This document shows positions 7,571-15,947 of a stretch of DNA of 23,322 bases, piece after piece. The position numbers were made by a program, and so were the translations under genes. Position 1 is the stretch's first letter, and each line of letters begins with the position of its first letter. The stretch is from Pseudomonadota bacterium (GTDB lineage Bacteria > Myxococcota > UBA9042 > PHBI01), in assembly GCA_005772945.1 (NCBI GenBank), contig SXIE01000055.1, positions 1-23,322 on the forward strand, read 5' to 3'. A model generated the notes under the pieces. It searched no databases, was not told the DNA's origin, and saw only the letters and a program-made list of their open reading frames with translations.

Positions 7571-8731
7571 TCAGCGCCGAAGCGCGCTCTCGTCGAGCTT
7601 CAGGACCCGCAGCGCGTTGCGGAAGTAGAGGTCCTCGAGCACGTCGTCCGGCAGATCGATGGCATCGATCGTCCAGCGCCCCTGAATCGGCGTCGGATGC
7701 GCGATGCCCTTCTCGCGGCCCTCGAAGAAGCGCCAGTGCGCATCGAAGAAGGGCTTCACATCGGCCATTTTCGGGTTCTCGCGCCCCACCGACCCAAGCA
7801 TGATCATCCGCTTGGTGAGCCCGAGATCAGTGCCGAACACGATGCGCTTGCGATGCTTCACGAAGAACGCGCGCACCTCGCCGGCCGGGTGTCGACCGAT
7901 CTCTCCGAGGCGCGCGGCCGTGTCGATCATCAGGTTCGGATGCCGATCCAGAAGGCGATCGACGTAGCCGAGATCCTCGGCGTCGTTGCCAAAGTGGACG
8001 GAGATGAACGTCGTCTTGGGATGCTTGGCGATGACCCGCTCGAGCTCATCCAAGAGCTGCTCGCGCGGCGGCCACTCCGGCCCGAAGAACGACCACTCGG
8101 GATGCACCGAGAGTTCGTCGAAGCGCTCATTGTCCGCATTCGGAGCGCTCCAGAAGGCCTTCGGATCCGCGGTGTGTATCGCCACGGGCACGCCAAGCTC
8201 ACCGGCCTTGGCCCACAGCGGATCGAGCTCGGGCCAGTCGACCGGGATGCGAGCCCCCGCGGGATCCAGGAGCGTGAGCCCGAGCGACTTCTGGACCTTC
8301 AATCCCTTGAACCCGAACGTCTTGACGGCCTGCTCGAGATCCTTGGCCGTCTGCGCGCCAAAGCCGCTCACCAGACGCCGCGTCCAGTCCACGTTGAAGA
8401 ACGGCACGAGCCGCGGAAAGGCCTTGGCGACCTCGTTCGACATCCACGCATTCTCGGCATCGCCGCCCGAGAGATTCACCACCAGAGCGACGCCGTTCTC
8501 GACCATGACCTTCTCGAGCCGCTCGAGGGCGGAGAGCCCGACGTGTCCGTGCAGATCGACGATCGGCGGACGCCGGTACCCCGGGCGCCACGCGGGACCC
8601 TCGTGGACCTCCGCGTCGGCTGGCGCGGGCGTCGCGGTCCCAGGCGCCTCGGACGATCCAGGACACCCTGCCAGGGCCGCTCCGAAGAGAAGCGTCCACC
8701 ACCACCATGCTCGCGTGCGTCGTGAACTCAC
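7571..8731 (-). CDS. Amidohydrolase-family lipoprotein
   Basis: A 386-residue TIM-barrel metal-dependent hydrolase of the amidohydrolase_2 type. Metal-binding motif HxH is at H61/H63 (VDLHGHVG), followed by the family blocks VALVVNLSGG, VPVAIHTADP, TFISVHFGND and, near the end, IVFGTDLGL with the conserved catalytic Asp. The chosen GTG at 8731 gives a short basic start, a run of four Trp and a lipobox LAGC with Cys23, so the enzyme is likely lipid-anchored in the envelope rather than cytoplasmic. The same frame stays open to an ATG at 9001, but that would bury the lipobox 113 residues in and run into the divergent gene. No Shine-Dalgarno is visible before the GTG; a -10-like TATGCT lies about a dozen bases upstream. 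The substrate is unknown; relatives include decarboxylases and hydrolases. Confidence 0.85.
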   Translation of the reverse strand: MSSRRTRAWWWWTLLFGAALAGCPGSSEAPGTATPAPADAEVHEGPAWRPGYRRPPIVDLHGHVGLSALERLEKVMVENGVALVVNLSGGDAENAWMSNEVAKAFPRLVPFFNVDWTRRLVSGFGAQTAKDLEQAVKTFGFKGLKVQKSLGLTLLDPAGARIPVDWPELDPLWAKAGELGVPVAIHTADPKAFWSAPNADNERFDELSVHPEWSFFGPEWPPREQLLDELERVIAKHPKTTFISVHFGNDAEDLGYVDRLLDRHPNLMIDTAARLGEIGRHPAGEVRAFFVKHRKRIVFGTDLGLTKRMIMLGSVGRENPKMADVKPFFDAHWRFFEGREKGIAHPTPIQGRWTIDAIDLPDDVLEDLYFRNALRVLKLDESALRR

Positions 8732-8948
8732 GCGCCGAGCATAATCGAAATTCGCCGCGCGTGGGCGGCGAGCAGATGCGCGCGCCGCATTCGCGCGCAC
8801 CCATCCGCACACCGAACCAGGCGCCCGGCTGACACCCCCCGTGCGCCGCCCCCAACCCCTTGGCAGGCCGGCCCGGCTCGCCACCCCGGGGTGAATAATG
8901 TAGCCTAGGTGCCGTCGCTGGGAGCCAGCTTTGGACCCGGAGCCCACC

Positions 8949-9701
8949 ATGTCGCGTTTCCCCCTTGTGGCCATGACGCTCTCGACCCTCCTCGCGACCA
9001 CCTCCTCGGCGCTCGCGGAGCCCGCCGATCAGGGCGGCGACACCACGTCCGTGCTCAAGAGCTACCGCCCGCCCCCCGTGTACCGACCGGTGCCGCGGCG
9101 CCCCTACTACCGCCCCGTCCCGCGCCGCGTGTACGTCGCTCCGGTCTACACCCCGCGCCCGCGCCGCCCGGTGGAGGTCGTCTACAATCCCCACTTCCAC
9201 CTCGCAATCGGGGTCAACGGAACCTCGGTCCTCAGCAGCGAGGGCTCGCGCCTAACCGAGGGCCTCGACACGGGCGGCGGATTCGACATCGCGATCGGGT
9301 GGCGCCTGGGCGCCATTTCGCTCGACGCCAGCTGGATGATGAGCTTCCACGACGCAGGCCAGCTCGGGACCAACGACGATGCGACCCTTGGTACCCTCGG
9401 CCTCGACGCGCGCTTCTTCCTGAGCGACCGGTCGCACGCGCTTCAGCCCTACCTGCAACTGGGCGTCGGCCTCTACGTCCTCGGTCGGGACAGCTGGGAC
9501 AGCGATGGCCTCACCGGCGTGGGCGTCCAAGTTGGTGGCGGCGTCGATTTCTATGTGACCAAGCACGTGTCGATCGGTGGCAAGCTGCTCTATCGCGGCG
9601 CGCACCTCGACAACAGCGACTCCACCTGGAGCGGCTTCCCGAGCGAGAGCACGTGGCTCTCGGCCTTCACCTACGGCGGTGATCTCAAGTTCCACTTCTG
9701 A
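8949..9701 (+). CDS. Outer-membrane beta-barrel protein with Pro-rich N-terminus
   Basis: A 250-residue exported protein. Start ATG at 8949 has GGAG six bases upstream; a TTG at 8931 is the alternative. A signal peptide runs to residue 23 (SSALA, then EP). Residues about 37-75 are a Pro/Arg/Tyr-rich linker with repeated RPVPRR-type units. The rest alternates polar and hydrophobic residues in strands such as LAIGVNGT, FDIAIGWRLG, LQPYLQLGVGLYVLG, GVGVQVGGGVDFYV and VSIGGKLLYRG, and the chain ends in HF, the terminal aromatic expected for BAM-dependent barrels. The size fits an 8-strand OmpA/OmpX-like barrel. It is divergent from the amidohydrolase lipoprotein and closed by a strong terminator. 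The function is unknown; it could be structural or a small porin-like protein. Confidence 0.85.
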   Translation: MSRFPLVAMTLSTLLATTSSALAEPADQGGDTTSVLKSYRPPPVYRPVPRRPYYRPVPRRVYVAPVYTPRPRRPVEVVYNPHFHLAIGVNGTSVLSSEGSRLTEGLDTGGGFDIAIGWRLGAISLDASWMMSFHDAGQLGTNDDATLGTLGLDARFFLSDRSHALQPYLQLGVGLYVLGRDSWDSDGLTGVGVQVGGGVDFYVTKHVSIGGKLLYRGAHLDNSDSTWSGFPSESTWLSAFTYGGDLKFHF

Positions 9702-9760
9702 ACTCTCGCGAAGAGTCAGGAGCGCTCGCCCGCCACGAATCGCGTCAAAGATCGCCCCCC

Positions 9761-9790
9761 AAAACGCCTCGTCACCCGACGAGGCGTTTT
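9761..9790. terminator. Strong bidirectional intrinsic terminator
   Basis: A perfect 13-bp stem, AAAACGCCTCGTC (9761-9773) and GACGAGGCGTTTT (9778-9790), with loop ACCC, flanked by A's on one side and T's on the other. It sits 60 bp after the barrel gene stop and 61 bp before the CvpA gene, so it ends the barrel transcript and insulates the next gene. Confidence 0.9.
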
Positions 9791-9851
9791 CGTTTGCCGC
9801 GAACGTCTCGAAGGCCTGCCCAACCTCCCGATACCCACGTAGGATGCACCC

Positions 9852-10574
9852 ATGGGCATCGCTCTCGATCTCCTCGTCGTCCTCTTTCTCGTGTGGTCGC
9901 TCGTCCGCGGGTGGAGGCTTGGATTCCTCTATCAGATCGGACAGTTTGCCGTGATGATCGTGAGCTACTTCGTGGCGCGCGCCCTCGCCGGCGGCCTCGA
10001 TCGATCGGTCGCCAAGATGCTCCACCTCTCGCCCGTCGTGGGTGGCGTCATCGTCTTCTTCTCGGCGTTCCTCCTCCTCAGCGTCATCGGCGGCTTCGTC
10101 GTCGCGCGCATCACGCGCAACCTCATCCCCAAGGACACGGCCCTCTCGTCGTTGAACCGCGCGCTGGGGCTCCTCGTGGCCGGGGCCAAGGGCGCGCTCA
10201 TCGCGTACTGCGCACTCGTCCTCGTGATCCAGGCCACGCGCATGTCTCCGACCGCGTCCGCGCAGCCCTTCTGGAGCTCGAGCTTCACGGCGCGCTTTGT
10301 CGCCGAGCACAACGCGCTCGATAGCGGCGAGGTCGGTGCGTTCGCCAAGCTGACCTGGCTCATGGCGACGCACGACCCCCTCACGTTGGCCCAGGATCCC
10401 CGATTTCAGCGGGTCCTCGCCAGCCCGCGCGCCGCCGTCCTGACGACGCCCGAGTTCATCGCTGCGGTCGGAAACCAGGACTATGTCGCGATCATGCGCA
10501 ACGACGCGCTTTGGGAGTTCCTGAAAGATGCCGACGTCCAAGCCGCCCTCGCCGAGTTTCCCTGGGTGGAGTGA
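9852..10574 (+). CDS. cvpA: CvpA family inner-membrane protein
   Basis: A 240-residue protein with four N-terminal hydrophobic helices (about 1-18, 25-46, 61-85, 103-126) in the arrangement of the CvpA family: ALDLLVVLFLVWSLVRGWRLGF opens the first hairpin and the RGxxxGF motif between helices 1 and 2 is present. Family members are linked to colicin V production and envelope integrity in enterobacteria; the biochemical role is not settled. The C-terminal ~110 residues are soluble and longer than in E. coli CvpA (162 residues). ATG at 9852 follows AGGATG. It lies after the bidirectional terminator and converges with comF with an 11-bp gap. Confidence 0.85.
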   Translation: MGIALDLLVVLFLVWSLVRGWRLGFLYQIGQFAVMIVSYFVARALAGGLDRSVAKMLHLSPVVGGVIVFFSAFLLLSVIGGFVVARITRNLIPKDTALSSLNRALGLLVAGAKGALIAYCALVLVIQATRMSPTASAQPFWSSSFTARFVAEHNALDSGEVGAFAKLTWLMATHDPLTLAQDPRFQRVLASPRAAVLTTPEFIAAVGNQDYVAIMRNDALWEFLKDADVQAALAEFPWVE

Positions 10575-10585
10575 AGACGGCGCTC

Positions 10586-11323
10586 TCATGGTGACGGCAC
10601 CCGCGCCAGCGCGATGACCTCGACGCGCGGAGCACCCGCGGCGCGAAGAACGCGCGCACACTCGGCAACGGTCGCGCCCGTGGTGACGACGTCGTCGACG
10701 AGCACGACCGGACGATCGCGGACGCGCGTCGGTGCCGCCCGAAAGGCGCCTCGCATGCGCGTCGCGCACTCGCGCCGGCCCAGTCCCCGGCTGCGAGCGC
10801 GGACCGCGCCGAGCGTCAACGCTCCTGGCACCAGGTCCAGCCCAAGCTCGCGCGCCACGTGCGCTGCGAGCACGCCCGCCGGATTGAGTCCGCGCATGAG
10901 AATGCGCCGCCGCGGACTTGGAACGGGCACGACGATCGCGTCGAGCGAGCGTGCGAGCGTCCGGCTCGCGGTCAGGCCTTCGATCAGCAGCTTCCCGAGC
11001 GGACCCGCGAGCGTCGGATCGGGCCGGTTCTTCCAGCGCGCGATCGCGTCCTGGATGGCCGCGCCGTAGACCCAGGCCGCGTGGATCCGGTCATAGGGCG
11101 GCGGATCGGTGACGCAAGGGCCGCACAGATGAGGCCCGACGCCGGCGGGTGGGTCGAGCGTCACGCGCGCGCAGCGCGGGCAACCCGTCGCCGCAACGCT
11201 CAGCAGCGATTCACGGCACGCGTGACACAGGGCTGTGTCAGACGCGAGGCGCGCCTCGCACGCCGCGCAGCGGGGCGGGTAGAGAACATCGACGAGCTGC
11301 GTGAAGAGGCGGGCTGGGCGCAT
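10586..11323 (-). CDS. comF: ComF family phosphoribosyltransferase-like protein
   Basis: Cytoplasmic protein of the ComF/GntX family, needed for the internal stage of DNA uptake in naturally competent bacteria. The N-terminus carries four CxxC pairs (CAAC, CHAC, CPRC, CGPC) for zinc binding, and the C-terminal half is a type I phosphoribosyltransferase fold with the PRPP loop VVLVDDVVTTGATVAEC. ATG at 11323 places the typical LxxLLYPPxC segment 10-20 residues from the start. The frame is open to an ATG at 11368 that would add 15 residues; neither has a strong ribosome site. Length is about 245 residues, normal for the family. It is downstream of rlmH on the same strand with a 91-bp gap. Whether the host is competent cannot be told here. 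Confidence 0.9.
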   Translation of the reverse strand: MRPARLFTQLVDVLYPPRCAACEARLASDTALCHACRESLLSVAATGCPRCARVTLDPPAGVGPHLCGPCVTDPPPYDRIHAAWVYGAAIQDAIARWKNRPDPTLAGPLGKLLIEGLTASRTLARSLDAIVVPVPSPRRRILMRGLNPAGVLAAHVARELGLDLVPGALTLGAVRARSRGLGRRECATRMRGAFRAAPTRVRDRPVVLVDDVVTTGATVAECARVLRAAGAPRVEVIALARVPSP

Positions 11324-11414
11324 GCCCCGAGGGGAGCACGCGCGGTGCCACCCGGGGGCGAATGTCATCTCGCTGACTTACGACGCGCCCGCGATGTCAG
11401 ATGTGTCAGCTGTC

Positions 11415-11876
11415 TCATTTGTGATACGGCTCACCGCGTAAGATCTTGAATCCACGATAGATCTGCTCCCACATCACGACCCGGGCGAGGTCGTGCGGGA
11501 GGGTCAGGGGGCCGAGCGACCAGCGTTCATTTGCACGCGCGCGCAAGGATGGGTCGAGCCCGGACGCGCTGCCGAGGACCACGCAGAGCGCGGCCAGCCC
11601 CATCCCTTGCCAAGCGGCGAGACGGTCGGCGAGTTCTTCGCTCGACCACGGACGGGCCTCGCGATCGAGCAGCACCAGGCGGTCCCGCGGGCCGACGACT
11701 TGGACGATGCGCTCGGCCTCGTCGGCCAGCGCGCGCGTGGTCTCCGCGGCGGCCGACGGCTTCACGAAGCGCTCGTCGGTGCGGACGTAGCGCTGGAGGC
11801 GCGTGAGGTACTCTTGGGCGACGGACTCGAGCGGCCCGGACGGACGCCCGCCGGGGTGCACGAGCCGGAGGATCAC
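11415..11876 (-). CDS. rlmH: 23S rRNA (pseudouridine-1915-N3)-methyltransferase RlmH
   Basis: SPOUT-class methyltransferase that methylates pseudouridine 1915 of 23S rRNA in helix 69 of assembled ribosomes. The C-terminal trefoil-knot segment matches the family: CVVLGSASGL (E. coli has the GGPEG loop here), WSLGPLTLPHDLARVVMWEQIYR, ending ILRGEPYHK in place of PYHRE. Start chosen as GTG at 11876: the GTGA overlaps the rsfS stop, and the resulting 153 residues match the usual 155. An in-frame ATG at 11918 would overlap rsfS by 46 bp. Genetic neighbours rsfS and proA upstream are a common bacterial arrangement. Confidence 0.95.
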   Translation of the reverse strand: MILRLVHPGGRPSGPLESVAQEYLTRLQRYVRTDERFVKPSAAAETTRALADEAERIVQVVGPRDRLVLLDREARPWSSEELADRLAAWQGMGLAALCVVLGSASGLDPSLRARANERWSLGPLTLPHDLARVVMWEQIYRGFKILRGEPYHK

Positions 11877-12301
11877 GCCGGGGACGCCTCGAACGCCAGG
11901 CGCGGCGCCTCGGTCCACAGCCGCTCGAGCGCGTAGAACTCACGCACGGGCTCGTAGAAGATGTGGACGACGACGTGGCCGTAGTCGACGAGGATCCACT
12001 GCGCTGCGTCGACCCCTTCGACCGACAGCGGTTTGATGCCGGCGTGCTCGCGCAGGTGCTCGTAGATCGCGCGGGCGTGGCGATCCGAGCGCGCCGAGCA
12101 GATGACGAACCAGTCCGTGTACTGGACCAGCTCGAGCACGCGCAGGCTCACGATCTCGGAGCCCTTGGCTTCGTCACAGAGGTCGAGGAGCTTGCGCGCG
12201 AAGTCCTCGGTGTCGAGCGTCGGAAGCGCAGAATCGGCGAGGGAAACGGCATGAGCGGTCTTGGTCAATGTGGCTCCAGGGTGCGTCGATTGGGGGTTCA
12301 T
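11873..12301 (-). CDS. rsfS: Ribosome silencing factor RsfS
   Basis: RsfS/Iojap protein that binds ribosomal protein uL14 and blocks 30S-50S joining during starvation or on immature subunits. Of 142 residues, the first ~25 are variable; the conserved body contains the family blocks VSLRVLELVQYTDWFVICSARSDRH, VEGVDAAQWILVDYGHVVVHIFYEP and REFYALERLW. The last four bases are shared with the rlmH start (GTGA), so the two are translationally coupled. It sits 73 bp after proA on the same strand; the commonly intervening nadD is missing here. Confidence 0.96.
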   Translation of the reverse strand: MNPQSTHPGATLTKTAHAVSLADSALPTLDTEDFARKLLDLCDEAKGSEIVSLRVLELVQYTDWFVICSARSDRHARAIYEHLREHAGIKPLSVEGVDAAQWILVDYGHVVVHIFYEPVREFYALERLWTEAPRLAFEASPA

Positions 12302-12374
12302 CGGGCGAACGTTTCGGGGGCAAGGGCGGGGCGACGGTCATTCGAAAAGGGGCGCCACGGCCGGCCGGCGCGGT

Positions 12375-13664
12375 TCACGATCGAACCTGGCCGGAGCCGA
12401 GGATGACGTACTTCTGGCTCGTCAGCTCGACCAGACCCATCGGGCCGAAGGCGTGCAGCTTGGTCGTCGAGATGCCGATCTCGGCGCCCAGCCCGAGCTC
12501 GAAGCCGTCGTTGAAGCGCGTCGATGCATTGACGAGCACGCAGCTGGCGGGCACTTCCCGCAGGAACCTCAAGCTCGTCGCATAGTCGCTCGTAACGATT
12601 GCCTCCGTGTGGCTCGAACCGTAACGGAGAATGTGCGCCAAGGCCATGTCGAGGTCGTCGACGACGCGCACGGCGAGGATCAGATCGAGGAACTCGGTGC
12701 CCCAATCGGAGTCGGCGGCCGGCTTGGCCTGGGGCCAGAGCGCACGCGTGCGGGCGTCCGCGCGCAGCTCGACGCCGGCTTGAGCGAGGCGCGGGAAGAG
12801 CGCGGGGATGAGGCCCGGGGCGGCCTCGCGGTGGATGAGCAGCGCCTCCAGCGCGTTGCAGACGCCGGGCCGCTGGACCTTGGCGTTCATCACGATCTCG
12901 GTCGCCATCGCGAGGTCCGCGTCGGCGTGGACGTAGACGTGGCAGACGCCCTTGTAATGTTGGATCACCGGAACGGTCGCGTGCTCGGTGACGAAGCGGA
13001 TGAGCGCCTCGCCGCCGCGCGGGATGACCAGATCGACCTCGCGGTCACGCCGGATGAGGGCCGTCATCACGGCACGGTCAGCGGTCGCGACGGCCTGCAC
13101 CCCGTCGACCGGCAGGCCCGCGTCGACGAGCGCGGCGCGCATCAGCTCGACCAAGACGAGGTTCGAGTGGAAGGCTTCCTTGCCGCCCTTGAGCAGCGGC
13201 ACGTTGCCCGACTTGAGGCAGAGCGCGCCGGCGTCGATCGTCACGTTCGGACGCGACTCATAGATGATGCAGATGACGCCCAGCGGGATGCGCATGCGCC
13301 CGACCAGCATGCCGTTGGGGCGCGTGGTCAGTTGGTCGATGGCACCGATCGGATCGGGGAGCGCGCGCACCTCGTCGACCCCGCGCGCCATCGCCTCGAT
13401 GCGCTTGGGATCGAGGCGCAGGCGGTCGAGCGACGCGGCCGAGAGGCCTGACGCTTCGGCCGCGGCGAGGTCCTTGGCGTTGGCGTCCAGGATGCGAGGG
13501 ATCTCGGCGCGGAGGCGGGCGGCGAGCGCCGTGAGCGCGTGGTCCTTGGTGCCGCGCGTCGCCTTGGCGAGGGCCGGTGCGGCGGCCTTGGCAGCGAGCG
13601 CGAGCGTCTCGGCCAGGGCTTCGGGGGCGATGGCCGCCGGCTCGATCGTTGGTGTACCAATCAT
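12375..13664 (-). CDS. proA: Gamma-glutamyl phosphate reductase (ProA)
   Basis: NADPH-dependent reduction of gamma-glutamyl phosphate to glutamate-5-semialdehyde, the second step of proline synthesis from glutamate. It has the aldehyde-dehydrogenase-like fold with family blocks IPLGVICIIYESRPNVT, SGNVPLLKGGKEA, VDLVIPRGGE, VPVIQHYKGVCHVYV and QRPGVCNALEALL with nucleophile Cys269. The C-terminus STTKLHAFGPMGL is also typical. Length of 429 residues is normal. Start ATG at 13664 is fixed by a full AAGGAGG ribosome site nine bases upstream; the frame stays open much further upstream only because the DNA is GC-rich. proB is not in the window. Confidence 0.97.
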   Translation of the reverse strand: MIGTPTIEPAAIAPEALAETLALAAKAAAPALAKATRGTKDHALTALAARLRAEIPRILDANAKDLAAAEASGLSAASLDRLRLDPKRIEAMARGVDEVRALPDPIGAIDQLTTRPNGMLVGRMRIPLGVICIIYESRPNVTIDAGALCLKSGNVPLLKGGKEAFHSNLVLVELMRAALVDAGLPVDGVQAVATADRAVMTALIRRDREVDLVIPRGGEALIRFVTEHATVPVIQHYKGVCHVYVHADADLAMATEIVMNAKVQRPGVCNALEALLIHREAAPGLIPALFPRLAQAGVELRADARTRALWPQAKPAADSDWGTEFLDLILAVRVVDDLDMALAHILRYGSSHTEAIVTSDYATSLRFLREVPASCVLVNASTRFNDGFELGLGAEIGISTTKLHAFGPMGLVELTSQKYVILGSGQVRS

Positions 13665-13673
13665 CTTGATTCG

Positions 13674-13705
13674 CCTCCTTCGGGCGGTTCCGGTGGCGGG
13701 ACCGC
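13674..13705 (-). promoter_or_regulatory. proA ribosome binding site with adjoining stem-loop
   Basis: The minus strand reads AAGGAGG at 13680-13674, nine bases before the proA ATG, the strongest Shine-Dalgarno in the window. Four bases upstream, an inverted repeat occupies 13684-13691 and 13698-13705 around a 6-base loop; on the proA transcript it has one C-A mismatch in eight pairs. An attenuation role is possible but not shown. Confidence 0.5.
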
Positions 13706-13772
13706 GCAAGCTCCCGTAGATTCGCGGGCTCCCCGTGGGCCATGGGCCCGTGGGCCGCCTCGGAGCCGCGTC

Positions 13773-15863
13773 GTGAGCGTAGTAGCGGGCGCCTATAACA
13801 CAGAGCCGGAGTCGGTCCATAGCCTCGATCACCTCGGGGATCTGGTGGTCTGGCCGGAGCTCGAAGCCCTGATCGGGCCGCGCGGCGCGCTCGCGGAGGC
13901 ACTTCCCGGGTTCGAGCGGCGCGCGGGTCAGGAGCTCATGATGCGGGCGGTCGCGACCGCGATCGAGCAGCGCCGCGTCTTGATGGTCGAGGCCGGGACG
14001 GGCATCGGCAAGTCGCTCGGGTACCTCTTGCCGGCGCTCGTGTCGGGGCGACGCATCATTGTGTCGACGGGAACCAAGGCGCTCCAGGACCAGCTCGCCG
14101 AGCGCTCGGTGCCACTCATCCGCGATGTCCTCGGGATCCCGGTCGAGGTCGCGGTCTTGAAGGGGCGCACGAATTATCTCTGCCTCTTGCAGCTCGAGGT
14201 GGCCGAGCGAGCACCGAGCCTCGCGCTCGATCAGTATCGCGAGCTGCGGCGCGTGAAGGCCTGGGCGGCCGTGTCGCAGACCGGCGATCGCGCGGAGCTC
14301 GAGGCCGAAGGGGATGTCACGCCGATCTGGCGCGCGGTCGCAGCGGACGCCGAGCAGTGCGTCGGGCGCGCGTGCGCGCATTTCGATGCGTGCTTCCTCA
14401 TGTCGGCGCGGCGGCGCGCGGAGGCGGCCAACCTCATCATCGTCAATCACCACCTGTTCTTCGCGGATCTCGCGCTGCGCGAGTCGTCGCGCTTCGGGCT
14501 CATCCCCGAGACGGACGTCGCGGTGTTCGACGAGGCGCATCACCTCGAGGACGTGGCGGCGCTGGCGTTCGGGCTGCAGGTGTCGGAGGCGCGGTTCCTG
14601 AGGCTCGCGGCCGACGCGCGGCGGATGTTCGCGAAGGCGACGCGTGACCCGGCGCGCGTGGAGGCGCCGCTGGAGTCCCTGGCGCGCGATGTCGAGGCGC
14701 TTTGGGCTCGACTCGTGCCGCTGGCGGAGGGCGGGAGGAGCCCGCGGTTGGCGGTCGAACGCCTCGACGAGGCCACGCAGGACGCGTACTTCCGCGTCGA
14801 CAACAGCCTCGTCGCGCTCGGACTGGTGGCGAGCGCCGAGGCGCGCGGCGAGCCGACTGTCCTGCGCATCGCGGAGCGCACCGAGGAGATCCGGCGCGAG
14901 CTCGCGACGCTGTTCGATCCGAGCGAACGCCGCTACGTGCGCTGGGTCGAGCGAGGGCCACGCGCGACGTTCGTTCGGGCGGCGCCCATTCGGGTCGGCG
15001 GCGCGCTCTTGGAGAGACTCTATCCGCGGTTCGAGGCGGTCGTCCTGACGTCGGCAACGCTGGCGACGACCGGGGGCTTCGCGCATACGCGGGACCGCCT
15101 CGGGATCCCCGAGGGCGCGCTCGAGCTCACCCTGCCCTCGCCCTTCGACTATGCCGCGCAGGCGATCTGTTATGTCCCCGACGACATGCCGGAGCCGAGC
15201 GACCCGCGCTTCGTGGTCGCGGCGTGCGCACGGATCGAGGCGCTGGTGGGCCTGACGCGCGGGCGGGCGCTGATCCTCTTCACGTCGCACGGCAAGATGC
15301 TCGAGGCCTGGCAGACGCTGCGCGGGCGCTGGGAGTGGCCGACGCTGGTCCAGTCCGAGGGCTCGAAGGAGGCTGTGCTCAGGCGCTTCCGCGAGACGCC
15401 CGGGGCGGTGCTGTTCGCGACGCAGACCTTTTGGGAAGGGGTCGACATCGTGGGCGAGGCGCTCTCGCTGGTCGTCATCGACAAGCTCCCGTTCCAGGCG
15501 CCGGGCGATCCGATCGTCGATGCGCGCGTGGCCGATCTCAAAGCCCAAGGGCGGAACCCCTTCACCGACTATCAGATCCCGACCGCCATTTTGGCGCTCA
15601 AGCAGGGGATCGGGCGCCTCATCCGGCATCGTGGCGATCGCGGGATCGCGGCCATCTTGGACAGCCGTCTGAGCCGTGCGCGCTACGGACGATCATTTCT
15701 CGACAGCCTGCCGCCGGCCCGCAGGACCGCGGACTTGGCCGAGCTCGGCGCATGGTGGAAAGAACTCGAAGGAAATCGGATCGAGATCGAGGCCGCCGAT
15801 CCCATGTACCCGGCAGGAGTCGTCACGTCGCCGGAGGGAAATGCGACGGCGGGCGACGCCTGA
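13773..15863 (+). CDS. dinG: DinG/YoaA-type ATP-dependent DNA helicase
   Basis: A 696-residue superfamily 2 5'-3' helicase of the Rad3/XPD-like DinG/YoaA group, acting in replication-coupled repair and R-loop removal. Walker A EAGTGIGKS is at 73-81; the DEAH box is at D253-H256. Between them, four cysteines, C137, C196, C201 and C207, are in the spacing expected for the 4Fe-4S domain. Downstream motifs include VLTSATLATTGGF, LILFTSHGKM, FATQTFWEGVDIVGE and IGRLIRHRGDRG (motif VI). GTG at 13773 is chosen for the GGAG seven bases upstream and because the upstream open frame runs over the divergent proA leader. There is no N-terminal exonuclease domain as in Gram-positive DinG. The symbol follows the family; YoaA is equally close in architecture. 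Confidence 0.93.
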   Translation: MSVVAGAYNTEPESVHSLDHLGDLVVWPELEALIGPRGALAEALPGFERRAGQELMMRAVATAIEQRRVLMVEAGTGIGKSLGYLLPALVSGRRIIVSTGTKALQDQLAERSVPLIRDVLGIPVEVAVLKGRTNYLCLLQLEVAERAPSLALDQYRELRRVKAWAAVSQTGDRAELEAEGDVTPIWRAVAADAEQCVGRACAHFDACFLMSARRRAEAANLIIVNHHLFFADLALRESSRFGLIPETDVAVFDEAHHLEDVAALAFGLQVSEARFLRLAADARRMFAKATRDPARVEAPLESLARDVEALWARLVPLAEGGRSPRLAVERLDEATQDAYFRVDNSLVALGLVASAEARGEPTVLRIAERTEEIRRELATLFDPSERRYVRWVERGPRATFVRAAPIRVGGALLERLYPRFEAVVLTSATLATTGGFAHTRDRLGIPEGALELTLPSPFDYAAQAICYVPDDMPEPSDPRFVVAACARIEALVGLTRGRALILFTSHGKMLEAWQTLRGRWEWPTLVQSEGSKEAVLRRFRETPGAVLFATQTFWEGVDIVGEALSLVVIDKLPFQAPGDPIVDARVADLKAQGRNPFTDYQIPTAILALKQGIGRLIRHRGDRGIAAILDSRLSRARYGRSFLDSLPPARRTADLAELGAWWKELEGNRIEIEAADPMYPAGVVTSPEGNATAGDA

Positions 15864-15874
15864 CGGCTCGTGGA

Positions 15875-15918
15875 ATCGCGGGCAGCCTCGCTACGGGGTC
15901 CGCGGCGGACCCACGCGA
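15875..15918. repeat. Dispersed hairpin repeat, copy 2 (intergenic)
   Basis: The partner of the repeat at 2088-2131, in the same orientation on the plus strand. It begins 11 bp after the helicase stop. The core inverted repeat is GGGTCCG (15896-15902), loop CGG, CGGACCC (15906-15912). The arms are kept while the loop differs from copy 1 (ATG), which suits selection on a structure or an inserted palindromic unit. It lies 30 bp upstream of the sigma-54 activator ATG. Confidence 0.65.
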
Positions 15919-15947
15919 GACCTTCTCGAGAGGATTCGGAGGCGGGA

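Noticed and set aside
8850..8948. Sigma-54 promoter near TTGGCAGG upstream of the barrel gene
   Set aside because: The GG and GC elements do not have the -24/-12 spacing.
9702..9851. Additional small gene between barrel protein and cvpA
   Set aside because: The gap is occupied by the terminator and the cvpA ribosome site; open frames there run across the terminator.
13665..15629. Upstream extension of the proA frame (over 650 codons)
   Set aside because: The AAGGAGG site fixes the proA start at 13664, and the extension is antisense to the helicase with an Arg/Glu-rich composition.
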